A stretch of 64,000 nucleotides of DNA from the NCBI RefSeq assembly GCF_035046505.1, contig NC_089823.1, positions 3,712,767 through 3,776,766 on the forward strand. The letters run 5' to 3'. Below the pieces are notes generated by a model. The model saw only the letters and a list, made by a program, of their open reading frames with translations, was not told the origin of the DNA and did not search any database. Source of the DNA: Tiliqua scincoides. Lineage: Eukaryota; Chordata; Lepidosauria; Squamata; Scincidae. Shown in pieces: positions 9,360 through 24,300 of the stretch (positions within the stretch are counted from its first letter, which is position 1; each line of letters begins with the position of its first letter). The translations under genes and the position numbers were made by a program.

Positions 9360-12300
9360 CTAAAAAGACCACAACAACAACAGAGATGTCTGAAGCTCTG
9401 TACAGCACGAAAGTAAGATCAGAAGCCCCATCTTAATTCCAAGGGGCTGGGAAAAGATGCACTTGATGGTGAACACAGGGAGTTATAATTAAAATTCAGA
9501 CTTCTTGTTTACTACTAAACAACAATAATGGTCAGGCCCACCACTGAGTTAGCCTTCAGATGCTCATTGATTGCCATGGACTATTTTATTCTGCTTTATT
9601 TGAGAAAGGCAGTGCTGTACCTCTGGTGAAGCCAGCAGTCAAATCTTCTTTGGGCCTGGGCCCATAGACGTTTGTGAAGTCTTTTTCTTAGAATAAAAAA
9701 GGGTAATAAACATCTACTATGTTAAAAATATTTTTATCATAATAGATTTTTATACCCACTCATTTTCTTTTGTGCCTTGGTCTTTGGAGTTCAGGGCTGG
9801 TTTCCCTTTTCTTTTGTGTAAAATTTCTTTGCTCAGACCACAAGGAAGCTAGGTATTTTTTTACAATACCTTGTACACAGGGTCACAGTCTGGTCCGGTC
9901 AGTTCAATGATGTGATCAAGATCTTGCTGCACAATAAAACAGGTACCATCACCTAGAAATAAGTGCAGAGCAACTTGTTAAATATACTGGACCCTCAATT
10001 TAACAGGCGAATGGGGGGTTGTTAATGTCAAAAGTCTGTTAAATTCAGACAGATTGAAGTCCTTTCCTATATTAGACTGTCAAACTTTGCTGCTCCCTGC
10101 TCCACCCTCAGCCAGGGCACTCTAGAAATGGAGACCTTCCTCTTCTTCTGGAATGTCTCCATTCCTACAGCACCCTGGTGGAGGCAGCATCGAGGGAGCC
10201 CTTCCAGGAGGTCAGCCCCTCTAGGAACCTTCCTAGGTAAGCCTTCCAGGAAACCCCTTCCACATACTTACCTATTTTACAGAGCTCCCTCAACAACTGC
10301 TGCAAAACAGGAAAGCAGACTGTGTCCAATATTTCCAAAATCTGTTACCTCACAGTTCATTAAATTGAGAATTCACTGTATAGGAAACTGTGGTTCACAT
10401 CAGAAGCCTCACAATGTGCACAATGAGATGACAATTAGGTTTCCTTGCCCACCCAATTCTGCAAGATTCTGAACAGTCAAATGAACAATGTCTGCTAGAT
10501 CCTGAGAGAAACATACCCTGGTGCAGTGAGGCTTTTTATCCAGGAGAAACAAACTCTTTCTTCCCCCTTAATGGAGAACCCCTGCTGAAGGCAACTTGAA
10601 ATGTTCAGTGGCAAACAATATTATGTATGCCCCGTCTGACAATGCTTTGCTGTTCCCAGAGATGTGTCATGTTATTGTGAAGGTTTGTGCTGAAAACTAC
10701 AGCAAATGGAATTTGTATGAATAGCAGTAAAAACATTATTAAATGAAATAGATGATCTGTAGGGAAAAGTAAACAAATGCACTACCTTGGCTGGCAAGGA
10801 ACCCATCTTTGTAAGGTAGCAGGGAAAACACTGGTGCTCCTGATCTATGGATAATTTGCACTGGAGCCCTAGAAAGAGCAGCAAGAAAAATCCAGTCTGG
10901 ATTGCAGAGTGGCTCACAAACAGGTTAGTCAGATTCTAGTCTAAGAAAGAGGGGAGCTGGGCTGCTGCATATGCCCCCCTCTCCTTCAGCCATGACATAC
11001 ATAACGGGAGCAACCTGGAAATGACGATGACAGGGCCGTGCAAGAACTGCTGTTTAATCCCACTCACTCACTTGGTATTTCTCACATCCAGCTGGTATAT
11101 TTTTCCATCTTGTGTCCCTGCCAGGAGGTAGAAACCGGAGAGAAATGTACAGCAGTTAAATGCATCAGAGCCAATGAAGAGAAAAACCTGAGGAGGAGGA
11201 AGCAAGAAAAAGAAACTGGCAGTGCTGGTCCAGGAACTGGACAAGATAACAATCAAGTTAGAAAATATTTCTCTGAAAGGGGCAGAGCTAAGCAGAGCAA
11301 CTGGCGGGAAAGGGCCACTTTCACACTGGCCAGAACCTGACTTCAGAGCAATGCATACCTTGGGCACTGCTGCAAATTATTATTTTACGTTTATAGCACC
11401 ATCTATGTGCATAACATTGCACATGGGATGAGCACCAAAGAGAAGACCTGAGCCAAGAAATTCACAATCCAAAATCTACACAAGGGAGACAGGATAAACT
11501 GGAGAAAAATGTGTTACCCTGTGGTACTGAAATATGAATTGTAATATTAACCACAGAATTCAACCACTTGAGAAAGGGGTGTGCATTCATGGACATCCCC
11601 TGCAAAGCTCTTCATGATAATACAAAATAAGACAAATTACAGAAATTCAGTTGTGCAAATCAGTCATCAGTCAGGGGACAAAGAGCAAAGCCAGTCGCTC
11701 TGCCCTATTTCCAAGTCAACAGACTGTTCTCCAGCTGCAGTGCCATTGGAGCAACTGGTGTTTCAAGCAACAGGAATTCAACAGCATCTCCCTGGACAAC
11801 CCAGGGGGTGGAGTGAAAAGGCAGTTCAACAGATGCTTGCCAAGGGCAGCAATGGAAATGGTCACCTACCCCCAAGGCCCAAACATCTGTGTCCATGACT
11901 AACATGGGTTGATGGTGCTGGCCCTCAACCAATTGCAGTGGTAGGTCTGGCTGAAAAGTGGCAGTATTGTGCCAGCAAAGCTGTGTTAGACACAACACTG
12001 AATTTTAGCCTGAAGTACAGTACTGCTATATTTACATCCTGCTTGACTTAAAGCGAGTTTAAAGCGAGATACTGGAGAATATCTGGGAGCCCACTCTGTT
12101 GAAATTACACACTGCCCTGGGAGTCTGTATTGAGTTGCTGCCTATGTTACCTAAATAATAATAAACACTGATAAAATATTTATAGGAAATTCAAAGGCAG
12201 CCATTCAGTATAACTCCCAGGGCAGCATGCAACAACATGAGGCTCCCAGGTGGTCTCCCATCCAAGATATGACCCAAGCCAGACCTGTTTCTTCTCAGCA

Positions 12301-15300
12301 GAATAGCTGCACATGTGCCTTAGGCTTTGCCTTACTAGTAAGGCAGCACTAGAGGGCAGGCTTAGCTGTCATGTGTTGGGAGCTCAGGACCTTCCATAAG
12401 CCCTATCTATCCACCTCTGGTTGCTGCAAGACTTGCAACTGCCCCAAAGTGCACTTTAAAAATCTAGAATCAACCGCACAACTCTGTTGTCTGAAATCTA
12501 TGTGCAATTCACCCAGAGTAGAGGTACCAGTTTGGAGGGTTCCTGGGAACATTCCCTACTGGTCGTTGGGGCAGGAGGAGGAAATGTCCTGGGCACGCCC
12601 CACTCCTTCCCTACCCCAGATCACACCCCCTGAAGAACTGCAGGCAGGAAGGTGGCAGGGAAAGGAACTTACTTAGTTCCCAGGTAAGCAGGGGAGAAGG
12701 GAAGGTTAAGATGGGATAGGCTGAGGGATAGAGAGGGGAAAACAGGGTGTGGAAGGGTGAACTTGGGGGGGGGGGGAAGATGGACTAGGGCAGAATATCT
12801 GTGCAAGGGGGCCCAGGGCTGGATCCTGGTGCTGACTCTGCTCCTTCATTTCCATTCAAATACACATGCATCCAAGGGCACAAACTAAAAAAAAGCATCA
12901 CTCAGCACAGTCAAAAGCATCTTACCGGCTGCCTGCTCTGCAAGCCCACACCTTGCAACTTTCTGTCCTCCCTTGCCAAGAGCAAAAGTTTCCCTTCTGT
13001 TCCAATTTCACGTTCGCCTGTTTTGGAAAAAAACATTGATTGGGATAGTGGCCAGTTACCTTGCAACTTTCCAAGGCCAGAATTAGGGCCAAAGTAGAAG
13101 TGAAGGGGCAGCCACGTCTCCTCTTCACAAGTCTGCCCCTCTAACATTTCAGGTTGGCAAGCATGCATGTTTGATTCTTACACTAAATGGAATCTATGGG
13201 CAAGAGGAGCTGGTGCCTCTCACGGCTGGCCTCTCTATGGCACTCTGTTGCCCCAAGCACTTTTCCCCAAGTCTGCTCCCAATGCTTGAAGCCAGCTGAG
13301 AGGGGAGAACAGTTCCTGAAGCAGTAGCATGGGAAGCCAAGTCAGGAGCAGGTTCTTCCCTTACTCCTGCACCCGAAACATGGCTGCCTGCCAGGGCATC
13401 AAGCCCTGGTCATCAGGCAGACCATGTTTGTTCCTGCAGGCTGTGACAAGACAACAAGGAGCACACATTTATATTGCATTTTTAATTGTTGTCCTTAATC
13501 TCAGAATACTTTTGTAAAGCTTTGTTTATTGACTTGTAACAGAATTCTAACAAGAAAACCGAACCACAAGTCTCACTATTGCTGCATACATAAAATGGTC
13601 AAGTCAAGGATCTAGGCTTCCCTTCTTCCTTGCGGCTTTTTGTTTGCCCTATGAACATACAAATCAACCTTATATCTCATTGGACCACTGCTCCATCTAA
13701 CCCACTGCGATCTACTCCCCTGGTCTGTAACCCACCTCAAACCCCAACCCGCAACACGGGAACCACCTGCAAGACCTAGCAGGCCAGAAGTCCTCTTCTC
13801 TGCTTGCCCTGTGCCTTGCAACCTGAGAATGCTGGTCTTTTTGCTCCTTCTTCCTTTCCAGGTCAATGGGAAGGAGAGGAGGGCAAAGAGTAGTATGGCA
13901 ACAGTCCGATGTCTGTTTTGAAAGGCAGAGGGCAAGAAAGGGGATGCGAGGTGAGGTGAGTCAGGCATCAGAGGGATTGTAGGGACAGGAAGATGGGCAG
14001 GAGGCTGTGGGAGTCCACTGAAGATGGGGAAACTTGGTCAAAGCAACGACTGGGTCTGGCAGGATTTACCCTTCTGGAACTCAGCCCTAGAGTTCCAACT
14101 GTGCAGGCCTGAGCTCAAAATAAAATGGCAGCAGCAGCACTACTGCAAACCACTTGAAGTTAGGTTAAGACCCACTTCTCGATCTGGGCCTCCTTGCTGC
14201 AGACTCCTGATCTTTTCTGCTACCCAAAGGCCTTTTTGCTGAAGTTGTCAGTGATAGAACCTGACACCTTCTGTGTGCAAAGTATAGGCTCGATCACTGA
14301 GCTGTGGGCCTTCCTGTGTCTTGCTGACTGACAAAAACTGCCCCCACTTTCCTGCATGAAATTAAATACTGTACAAAACAAGTCTGCTTCCTGACCTTGA
14401 TTTGTCAAATAGCAGGTCCAAAGCGTCAGTTGCTTAGGTACAGGGAGGAGTTGATGGATGTCATTACTTACTGGGTATTTTTTCAGGTGATCCCAAGTTT
14501 AGGCTGTTGTCAGCTTCACCCAGAGCAATACCATTGACAGGAGAGCCACAATCTGCCACAACCCCCAGGCAAGTAGATCTCCCACAATCCCAGAGGCGGG
14601 CGGTGCCATCCCGAGAGCTGGAGACCACATTCCTTCCTCGATCCACAATGGCTGTGTCCAGGATTCCTGCCAGAGAGCAGAGGAACCTCTCAAGAAGAAG
14701 CAGATATTATCTAGTAGCAAAGGAAAGACTGTAGCTCATTAAGTCCAACATGCAGCCTCAAAGATGGAATTCATATTTAGCCACCACTACACACCAATCC
14801 CTATAACCCTGACCAAAGCATGCCAAAAGCAAAGAACTGAAGAGCTCAAGGAGTCAGCAGAGAATGCATTGATCTAGAGACCCCACTGCAATGTGCCACA
14901 ATGGGGTGGGGGACAAGCCTGCAGAGTGGCCATTCCAGCTTGGGTGAAAATCAATTTTCTATCCTCAAAGACAGAGGCCTGTTCTGCCTTTTCTGAGGCC
15001 TCCCTCCTGAAGTGGGTACCTCTTCAATAATATGTATTTTTTAGAGCTCAGTACTTAAGGAGGGGGTAACTATTTGGTCCATTTTGAATCCATTCCTTCC
15101 ATTTGGAATCCATTCCTGCCTTTTCTAGAGTCCACCAATTCTACCATAGTAAATTCCTCTGCCTCTGCTAACTGGGTGCTTAGAACCATTTGCAACATTT
15201 TTATAGGTAGCCTATTAAGAAGTTACAGCTTGTTGGACAAAAGTGACCAAACAGAACAATATGGTCTGAGGTTCAGTGTTTTTGGCTGATCCTGGCAGCC

Positions 15301-18300
15301 AACCCAAGACCCTGCCCTTCCTTCCATTACTTGTCCGGGGCAGCTGTTGAAATAGTGACATTCACAACCAGCTGGGTGTGCCCACAACCAGGATTCATGT
15401 TGATCTGAAACTGTAGTATTACAGGCAGCAGAACAAAGATGAATTACAGCAAAAGTAGAGCAAGTAAGGTAAGGGAGATAACTGGAGTCCTGTCACAGAT
15501 CAGAGAATTTGGCATTACTTGGCACAGGGTATGGGACTGGTTTCGCCTTCACTCTGAAGCAGAGTTAAATACAAAAGAAAGCAAAGGACAAAGTTCAACT
15601 CCACACAGGTTTGCACAGCGGCACACAGGATTGACACAATTTTGTCAAGACCACTGTGCATGCAACACCAGATGAAGCAGCATAGATGTGCGATACATTG
15701 CAGACCCTTCAGAGTGCATCAAACCAAATGACCTAAACAGCCAGTGCTGATGTGTTCTTGATGCAACTGTCACAAATGTCTTGTTTTTTCAGCTGTCAAT
15801 TCTCTGTACCTGCTTTGTGACCCTGAAATGTTGCAACGCAGCTGGCATCTTCTGCAGACCAGATCTTTAGCTGGGCATCCATCCCCCCACTCAGAACCAC
15901 AATGCCTGATGGGAAAAATCTGCAACAATTCACATCATACACATGGCCTTCCAAATGTCTCTGGGAAGACAAAAGAATTAGGTACAAGCACCACAGTTAA
16001 AGAACACTATCTTATCTCTCATGCCATCTAGCAATGAACATACTTCATTTTCCCAAAACACTAATTGGACTGCCTCCCTGACAGCTGGGATTGACATGTC
16101 TTGACTACCTTAGTAGAAGTTATTACAGAGGTACTAGCAGTATTCCAAAGCAATGATCAAGATCAGTGAGATTGAGCTCAGCTGCAAAAAAGAGGCAAAT
16201 GTATCCCCACAGCTCCAAGGCACACTGGGCCTAGTCTTTGCTAAGCAGCTTAATCTTTGTGCATCCCATGCTGCAGAACTCACCTAACTGAATACTATAT
16301 TTGTATAAAAATAAACAGAATCCTTGCATACAGAAAACTAGCATCTGAGGGAGGAAGGGGGTCTGAGTTTTCTTTTCAATGTGCTAATCCTCATCTGCAG
16401 GGGTACAGCCCAGATATAGGTTTACCACCTCAGTGAGAACTAAGTCACTGTTGCTAAAAGCACTGTGCAGAGAAAAGTCTTGGAAGAGGAAGGGAGCAGT
16501 TATTTCAACCTCTTGAATTCCTTGTTAACCAGGCTGCTACATGGGGATTGACTGATGCTCTGCTCAACATGGTGAATAGCAGCCAAGTTCCTGCACCTGA
16601 AGCTTTTATGAAAAGAGAGCGGAATAACAATAGGCTGCTCTACCCACAAACAACAATCTGGTTCTTACTCTGATTTCTCCATTAGCAGCCTGCCAAATTT
16701 TCATTGTCCCATCAGCACTGGTTGAGACTCCAAGACCCCCACCGCTTGAGATGTCAAGGCAAGTGATCTAAACAAAAAGAGACAGAAACAGAAATGGAAA
16801 GTCTACAAGAGCACCAAGCAAGAGGCACTGGCACTAGTCACATCCTGCAGTCCATGAATTATTGCACAAGCCACAGGCTAAACATTATCTAAGAAACTTG
16901 ACTGCCAGATTATTATGCTAATGGACAGAGGAAAGTACCCTAGTGTGTCGGGGGGGGGGGGGGAATAGTGACAAGCAGTGATAACACAGGTGTGGTGGTG
17001 GGGAGTTCTGAAGTGGCTGCTTCTCTCCTTTCCCCTCATTTATTCCTATATCAGGGTCAAGATTAGTAGCCTCTGCTGCCATCACGATGACAAAGCCAGG
17101 CAGGGAGGGTGCTCACAAACTATCTTCACTGATATACAGAGAATTCCCCCCAAACCTAACCAATTGTACATAACTACCCTGGCTTACTGGATAAGAGGCA
17201 CTTTTTCAAGTGGGTGCTTCTCTTTTTAGCAGGGGGGGAGTAACTGGCCCTCCTCACCCCAGCAGTGGCTGCCTGCTGGTGTTCTTTTAATCATAATAAT
17301 AATAATAATAATAATACAGGTATTTATATACCACCTTTCCTGGTCTTTATTCAAGACTTTATTCAAGGCGGTTTACATAGGCAGGCTATTTAAATCCCCG
17401 CAGGGATTTTTACAATTGAAAGAAGGTTCTATCTTTCAAGAACCACAACATTCAGGTGTTACTTTCTTGATCTGGTCGCAACATTCTGGCCTCCATCCTC
17501 CCACGCTCAGAGCAGATGGAATAACTCGGCTCAGCTTGTCAGCTGCTTCAAGGTTGCACAGTGCCGGTGGCCTCGAACTGGCGACCTGCGGATGTTATCT
17601 TCAGGCAAACGGAGGCTCTACCCTCTAGACCAGACCTCCTGCCCTTTTTAGATTTTTTTTGCATCTTTTTAGATTGTCAGCCCTTCTGGGACAGGGAGCC
17701 ATTAGTCATTTGATTTTTCTCTGTAAACCGCTTTGGGAACTTTCTGTTGAAAAGTGGTATATAAATACTTAATTAATTAATACTAATTACTAATAATAAT
17801 TAATAATAACAACAACAACCAGGAGTTGAGGGAATGGCTTTGACTGAGTTCATCCAAACACAGACAGGTATAGAATTAAAACAAAAAGAGTATTGTATTA
17901 AATACTCCCCTGGGGGCTGGGGATAAGAATAGGCCCTCTGTACTTGTCGTAAGAGGCAACTAAATAGCCACCGGGTAGATAGGACTCGTGAGCCTGGGAA
18001 GGCAGCTCATCTGAGAGAAGGAAAACTCTGATTCCAAACCTCCACTGCCTTGTGGCTACATTCAGTTATGGAAAAGGCTTCAGGAGTCAACCTTGAGGCA
18101 AAATCTGGAGCCGGAGTCCCTGTGGCAGTTCATGGCTGAACATAGTCACGTTCTGGCAACTTCTGCAATGCTGCTGGAACCAACCGTATTGGCTTCTGCC
18201 TTTCCATTAGACCATTTCAGTGACGTGGAGAGGGGGGATTTGCTGCATGGGTAACAGCCTATCCTCCATACCTTCTTTACCCAGGCTTCGCGCACTAGAG

Positions 18301-21300
18301 AGGACACTCCAACTTCGCCATACGGCGTCAGCACAACACGGGAAGTAGCAGTTTACTGGTTATAAGTCTTTGCTCAATTGGTGTAGAGCCTGACGCCAGC
18401 GGCTGCTTCCGACAGTGGGAGAGATCATTGCATTTCATTGGGTGGCTACCACCCGCCTTAAGCTGGGCAGTCCCCAGCCAGTAAGGTGCTGCCTCGCCAT
18501 AGTCTGTTAACCTCATGGGTTGCGTGGGGTTTAGGGTGAAAACGGACAACCGGATCAACAACTCTGCACCAGGCAACAGAAAACTCCTGCCCTAAAGCTG
18601 GGCACCTGGAACGTTAGGACAATGACACCTGGCTTTTCTGACGACGATGCACGCAAAACAGCTGCCATCAACATGGAGCTGAGCAGACTGCTGATGGACA
18701 TTGTCGCCCTCCAAGATACGAGGTTACCAGATTCAGGATCTGTCAAGGAGAGAAATTTCTCATTTTTCTGGCAGGGAAAACCACCAAATGAGACCAGGGA
18801 ACATGGCATTGGCTTTGCAGTCAGAAATACCCTGCTGGAATCAATCATCCCACCTACTGTGGGAAGTGAAAGAATTTTGTCCCTGCAGCTCCACTCAGCA
18901 GCAGGACTTGTCACTCTCATCAGTGCATATGCACTGACTCTGCCTTCTCCAGCAGAAGATAAAGACAAATTCTACGATGACCTGGCCACCACTATCAAGA
19001 AAGTCCCCGAGAAAGAATCATTGTTCATCCTTGGCGACTTCAATGCTAGAGTTGGTGCTGATCACAGTTCGTGGCCCACTTGCTTAGGTCGGTTCGGCAC
19101 TGGGAAGATGGCCAGCCATTTCACAAAAATGGCCAACGCCTGCTAGAGCTTTGCTGTCATCACGGTCTTTTCCTCAATGACTGGAAAAGAGGAGAGCTCT
19201 AGAAGCATACAAAGTCTGTCCCAGTGAGCACAACCCGCAGGTCCACTGAGCTGCTCACAGCAAAGTCCAGCAGACTGCCAGGAGATGTACTAACAACTAC
19301 TGGCTCCAGCTCTGTTCCCAGATACAGATAGCAGCTGACACAGGCAACATCAAGGGGATGTATGATGGTATCAAGCAGGCCCTAGGTCCAACACAGAAGA
19401 AAATTGCCCCTCTGAAGTCTGCCACAGGCGAGGTCATCCAGGACCGGGTGCAGCTGATGGAACACTGGGTGCAGCACTACTCTGAGCTATATTCCAGAGA
19501 AAACGTAGTCACTGAAGAATTGCTGAACAACATTGAGTGCCTGCCTGTGTTGGAGGAGCTTGACAGTGAACCAACCCTAGAAGAACTTCATGTGGCCCTG
19601 GACTTCATGTGGCAAGGGAGCCTTGGGCAAGGCACCTGGGAAAGAAAGCATCATGAAATCCTCTGTCTCTGCTGGAGAGAAGGTGGAGTACCACAGGACA
19701 TGAGGGATGCAAACATCGTCACGCTGTACAAGAACAAAGGAGACAGGGGTGACTGCAATAACTACCGCGGCATCTCTCTCCTTAGCGTTGTAGGAAAGCC
19801 GTTTGCCTGAGTTGCACCAAAGAGGCTCCAGGTACTTTCAGATAGTGTCTATCCAGAATCGCAGTGCAGATTCCGAGCCAACAGGTCCACCACTGATATG
19901 GTGTTCTCCCTTAGACAGCTTTACTCAGCATGTGGTTGGTCTGTGGAACTCCTTGCCACAGGATGTAGTGATGGCATCTGGCCTAGATGCCTTTAAAAGG
20001 AGACTGGACAAGTTTCTGGAGGAAAAATCCATTAAGGGTTACAAGCCATGATGTGTATGTGCAACCTCCTGATTTTAGAAATGGGCTATGTCAGATGCAA
20101 GGGAGGGCACCAGGACGCAGGTGTCTTGTTATCAGATGTGCTCCCTGGGGCATTTGGTGGGGCTGCTGTGAGATACAGGGAGCTGTACTAGATGGGCCTA
20201 TGGCCTGATCCAGTAGGGCTGTTCTTATGGAACTATGACAGCCACTCTTTATAGCCTTCATAGATCTCAGGAAGGCTTTCGACCTGGTCAGCAGGGACGG
20301 CGGCTTCAAGATTCTCCCCAAGACTGGATGTCCACCCAGGCTCCTCAGCATCATCAAGTCTTTCCACAAGGACATGAAGGTGGACTGATGATCAGCCTGA
20401 AGAAAACACAGGTCATGGTTCAGGATGTGGACTAACCTCCCTGCATTACAATCTCTGTGCATGAACTGGAGGTTGTTCATGACTTTGTGTACCTTGGCTC
20501 AACGATCTCCGACACTCTTTCTCTCGATACCGAGCTAAACAAACGCATCGGTAAAGCAGCTACTGCGTTTTCCAGACTCACAAAGTGAGTCTGGTCCAAC
20601 AAGAAGCTGACGGAACATACCAAGATCCAGGTCTACAGAGCTTGTGTCTTGAGTACACTTCTGTACTGCAGCAAGTCATGGACTCTTCGCACACAACATG
20701 AGAAGCTGAACGCTTTCCACACGTGCTGCCTCCGACGCATCCTCGGTATCACCTGGCAGGACAAAGTTCCAAACAACACAGTCCTGAAACAAGCTGGAAT
20801 CCCTAGCATGTATGCACTGCTGAAACAGAGACGCTTGCGTTGGCTTGGTCATGTCGTGAGAATGGGCGATGGCCGGATCCCAAAGGATCTCTTCTATGGA
20901 GAACTTGTGTAGGGAAAGTGCCCTACAGGTAGACCACAGCTGCAATACAAGGACATCTACAAGAAGGATCTGAAGGTCTTAGGAATGGACTTCAACAGAT
21001 GAGAAACCTTGGCCTTTGAGCGTCCCGCTTGGAGGCAGGCTGCGCAGCATGGCCTCTCCCAGTTTGAAGAGGGACTTGCCCAACAGATTGAGGCAAAGAA
21101 GGAACGCCCACAGCCAGGGAGACACACCAGGGACAGACTACATTTGCTCCCAGTGTAGAAGGGATTGTCACTCCCAAATTGGCCTTTTCAGCCACACTAG
21201 ACGCTGTTCCAGAACCACTTTTCAGAGCGTGATACCAGAGTCTCCCAAGACTGAAGGATGTCAATGACGTGCCAATGATTTTATTAAACCTTCAAGGGGA

Positions 21301-24300
21301 AGTGTTGGGTAATACTAGCTGAAACGAATAAAACAAGCAGGCTTTGAAAATGAACTTGGGTTTTGACAGGTGTAGAACTTAGCAAAAATACAAGCAGGCT
21401 ATACTTATGACAATCATAAAGCAAAAGAATTCCCTAATATGTCATAGCTGACTGGTCTCTATCTGTACTTTGGGCCTGCATGTTCTGGATGCCATTATAC
21501 CTCTGTGTTCTGCAGAAAGGTGGGTGAAAACCTGAACTCACACAACTGCTTCCTCAGAGGAAGCCAAGCCAGAACACACACACACACACACACACAAACA
21601 CAAAATTTGTATTCTGCCTTTCTCCCCAAAGGGCACCCAAGGCGGCTTCCGGCCTGAAGAAGCCAAAGTTCTCCAACATCACTGGTGTCTCCAACATCAC
21701 AATTGTATAGTTTACAATCACCTGGGCATCCCTAATTGCCCTCAGACCTGCTCAGGTTGGCTCAGATGCCCCACAGGCTGACACATGCCGATTCCAGCAG
21801 GTAGACTGGTTACATACAATCTGTTTCCTTTTGGGGAGAGTGACTATAAGATGAAAGGGAACCCACAGAAAGTCTGTCTGCTTGGCCATACAGACTTTCT
21901 GCAATGGTGCTGATTTCAAAGCAGCTCTGGGAAGCCTCTTTCCTGAGGACCTTACACTGAGGCTTTCCTTAAGGAAAACATAGGGGAAAGAGAAGGAAGG
22001 CAAGGAGAGCTCAATTACCACAACAGGATCTCCAGCCATATAAAAATTGAAATAAAATTGGTGTATCTAAATCATAAAAACCTGGCATCTATAACTTATT
22101 AACCCTATAGTTGGGCAAAGGATGAGCAAAGAATGACACTTCCTCCCCCCTTCCATATCAGAATTCAAGCCATTTGCTTCCATCTCACTTCACCTGATGA
22201 ATTGACTACAGGTTGTATGTATTTGTTTGATTTTCTCTGTAAGCTGCTTTGTGAACTTCTGTTGAAAAGTGGTATATAAATACTTATTATTATACTTTAA
22301 AAAAAAACAAAAACCTGTATGTTTTGCTATTGAATACTGCACATCACCTCAAGCATTAAAAGAAAGAATTCCTATATATCGACCCGACTGTGACTCTCAA
22401 ATACAAGTTGAAGAAGTTTATCAAGAAGGACACAGGTAAGTGTGTGTTAATAAAAAAAAAAAGACACAGATACACGTACAGAGAATATCTATTTACAAGT
22501 TACCAGTTATATAAGTTTGGGAAAAGGACAAAAGCTAATACTTATGAAAAATCAGACACCACAGTCTGAAGCAGAACAATGGCACGGTGAATTTCAAGGC
22601 TTCCTCTCTAAAGGAATTAGGGCAGACTGTATTAGCAGTATCTAGGCTGCAGCAAAACACATTACACACATTCAAAACAACAATGTACCAAGTACAAGAG
22701 GCTTCCGGATCTACTTCCAAGTGGTTAGAACAGAGTTATCAAGAAGTTCCTAATTCAAAGAGCTTTACAATGCATTTAATGACCTCAGGAAGCATTTTCA
22801 TTGTCAACTTTCCAAATCCTCTTGTAAAAATACTTACGCTTTTTTGATGAATTCTACAAAAGGCGGTGTATGGCGCCAGAAATTTGGTGGAGGCATTTTC
22901 ACGGGGGCAAGAAACAAGCAGACTTTTCTGTAGTATGTAGAAAAAAAAAGAAGAGGTAACATAGAACTGATCAAAATCAAATCACTGCATGTACTGTACT
23001 GGCTCTCTATTTTCTACATGCTGGGAGTTGCTTTGGGGACCAGGCAGAATATATTTGCAGAATATAAAAGCAGAATATATTTGCCAACTGCAAAGCCTAG
23101 TCTAATATCTTTGGTCCAATCTTCTGAAAAACTGAACCAGAATGTCAGTAGGTAGCCGTAACAGCTCCTAGTAATTTTCAGAGGAAACATAGTCACTTCT
23201 CCTTCATTCTGCCCTTTTCCAAGAAGAAACAGGTGTTATACATGCAACTCCTTCCATTTTTATCCTCACAGCAGCCCTATGTGGAAGGTGAGGTTGACAC
23301 ATAGTGTCTGGCCTACGAGAAGTTTGATGGCTACATCACACTGGCTCTCCTCACTGTACAGTATTCCAAAATGCCAGAAACTGCTCTGGGAACTTGACAG
23401 TCAAAAGCCAGAACATACAGCCAATAAACAATGTTACTTTGGAAAAGTCTTTGATTACACTACAAGACATCTAACTTCAGGATGCTGAAGGAAAAGTAAC
23501 AAAAGGTTTATAAAACAGATGAGGCTGATGTTCAGATAATAAACCAGTACATGGAAAATTATGTATTAAAAAGCTGGTGGATTAATTCTCTTTACTAGTC
23601 TACCCTTTAACCATACAGACTGAAATGGCAGTACCTTTGCTACTTCACTGACAACAAATCCTTCAGAAGCTCTGATTTCAGGAATTCCATCTGCGCTCAG
23701 GCCCTGACAAGTCAGGGACCCATACAAAGTAGATTTCCCTAGAGCATAAAAAAAGTTTTTAGATATTACCACTCTAATGATAATATATTTACTATTATTA
23801 TTTTTTTTAAAAACAAACTTAGAGCCCAATGTCTACTCAGAAGTATGTCCCATTTTAGTCCATGGGACTTACTCTCTGGTAAGTAGGACTGCAGCCTTAA
23901 TGTGTGACTATCTGGCAGAATGACTGAGTTTTCAAAGGTTTCGGATAAGGGATAGAGGGGGAAAGAGAATGGGTCTGATGAAAACATGATGGAACAACAC
24001 CATCTCCACTGAAAGTGCTGGGGCAGGAGAATTCTTCTTGCTCACCTGGGCTCTTGCAGCTCAGCCAAGCCTCCCCTTCATTTTTCCTATGAAGAGGACA
24101 AAGCACCAGTTACCTCAGAATGCCAGTTGTACATGTGAAGGCAGTATCCACAGAGACAGCCACTCTAAAATAGTGCCCCAGAAGGAAGCGTTTCTGTTAT
24201 ATGAATTTATACTATAACTTTACAGCCAGCAGGGCTTGTGATAGGCAGCCATTGTCACCCCATATAATCACACTGCTCCCCAACACAAACAATGGATTCC

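Noticed and set aside
10128-10472. 114-codon plus-strand ORF in PAAF1 intron 10
   Set aside because: Antisense to the gene, no recognisable domain, composition like the surrounding intron.
14215-14300. Possible functional tRNA gene
   Set aside because: A and B boxes are present but the cloverleaf is degraded; it matches a SINE head that recurs at 30915.
18555-18968. 137-codon minus-strand ORF
   Set aside because: Antisense shadow of the LINE endonuclease frame at 18622-19146.
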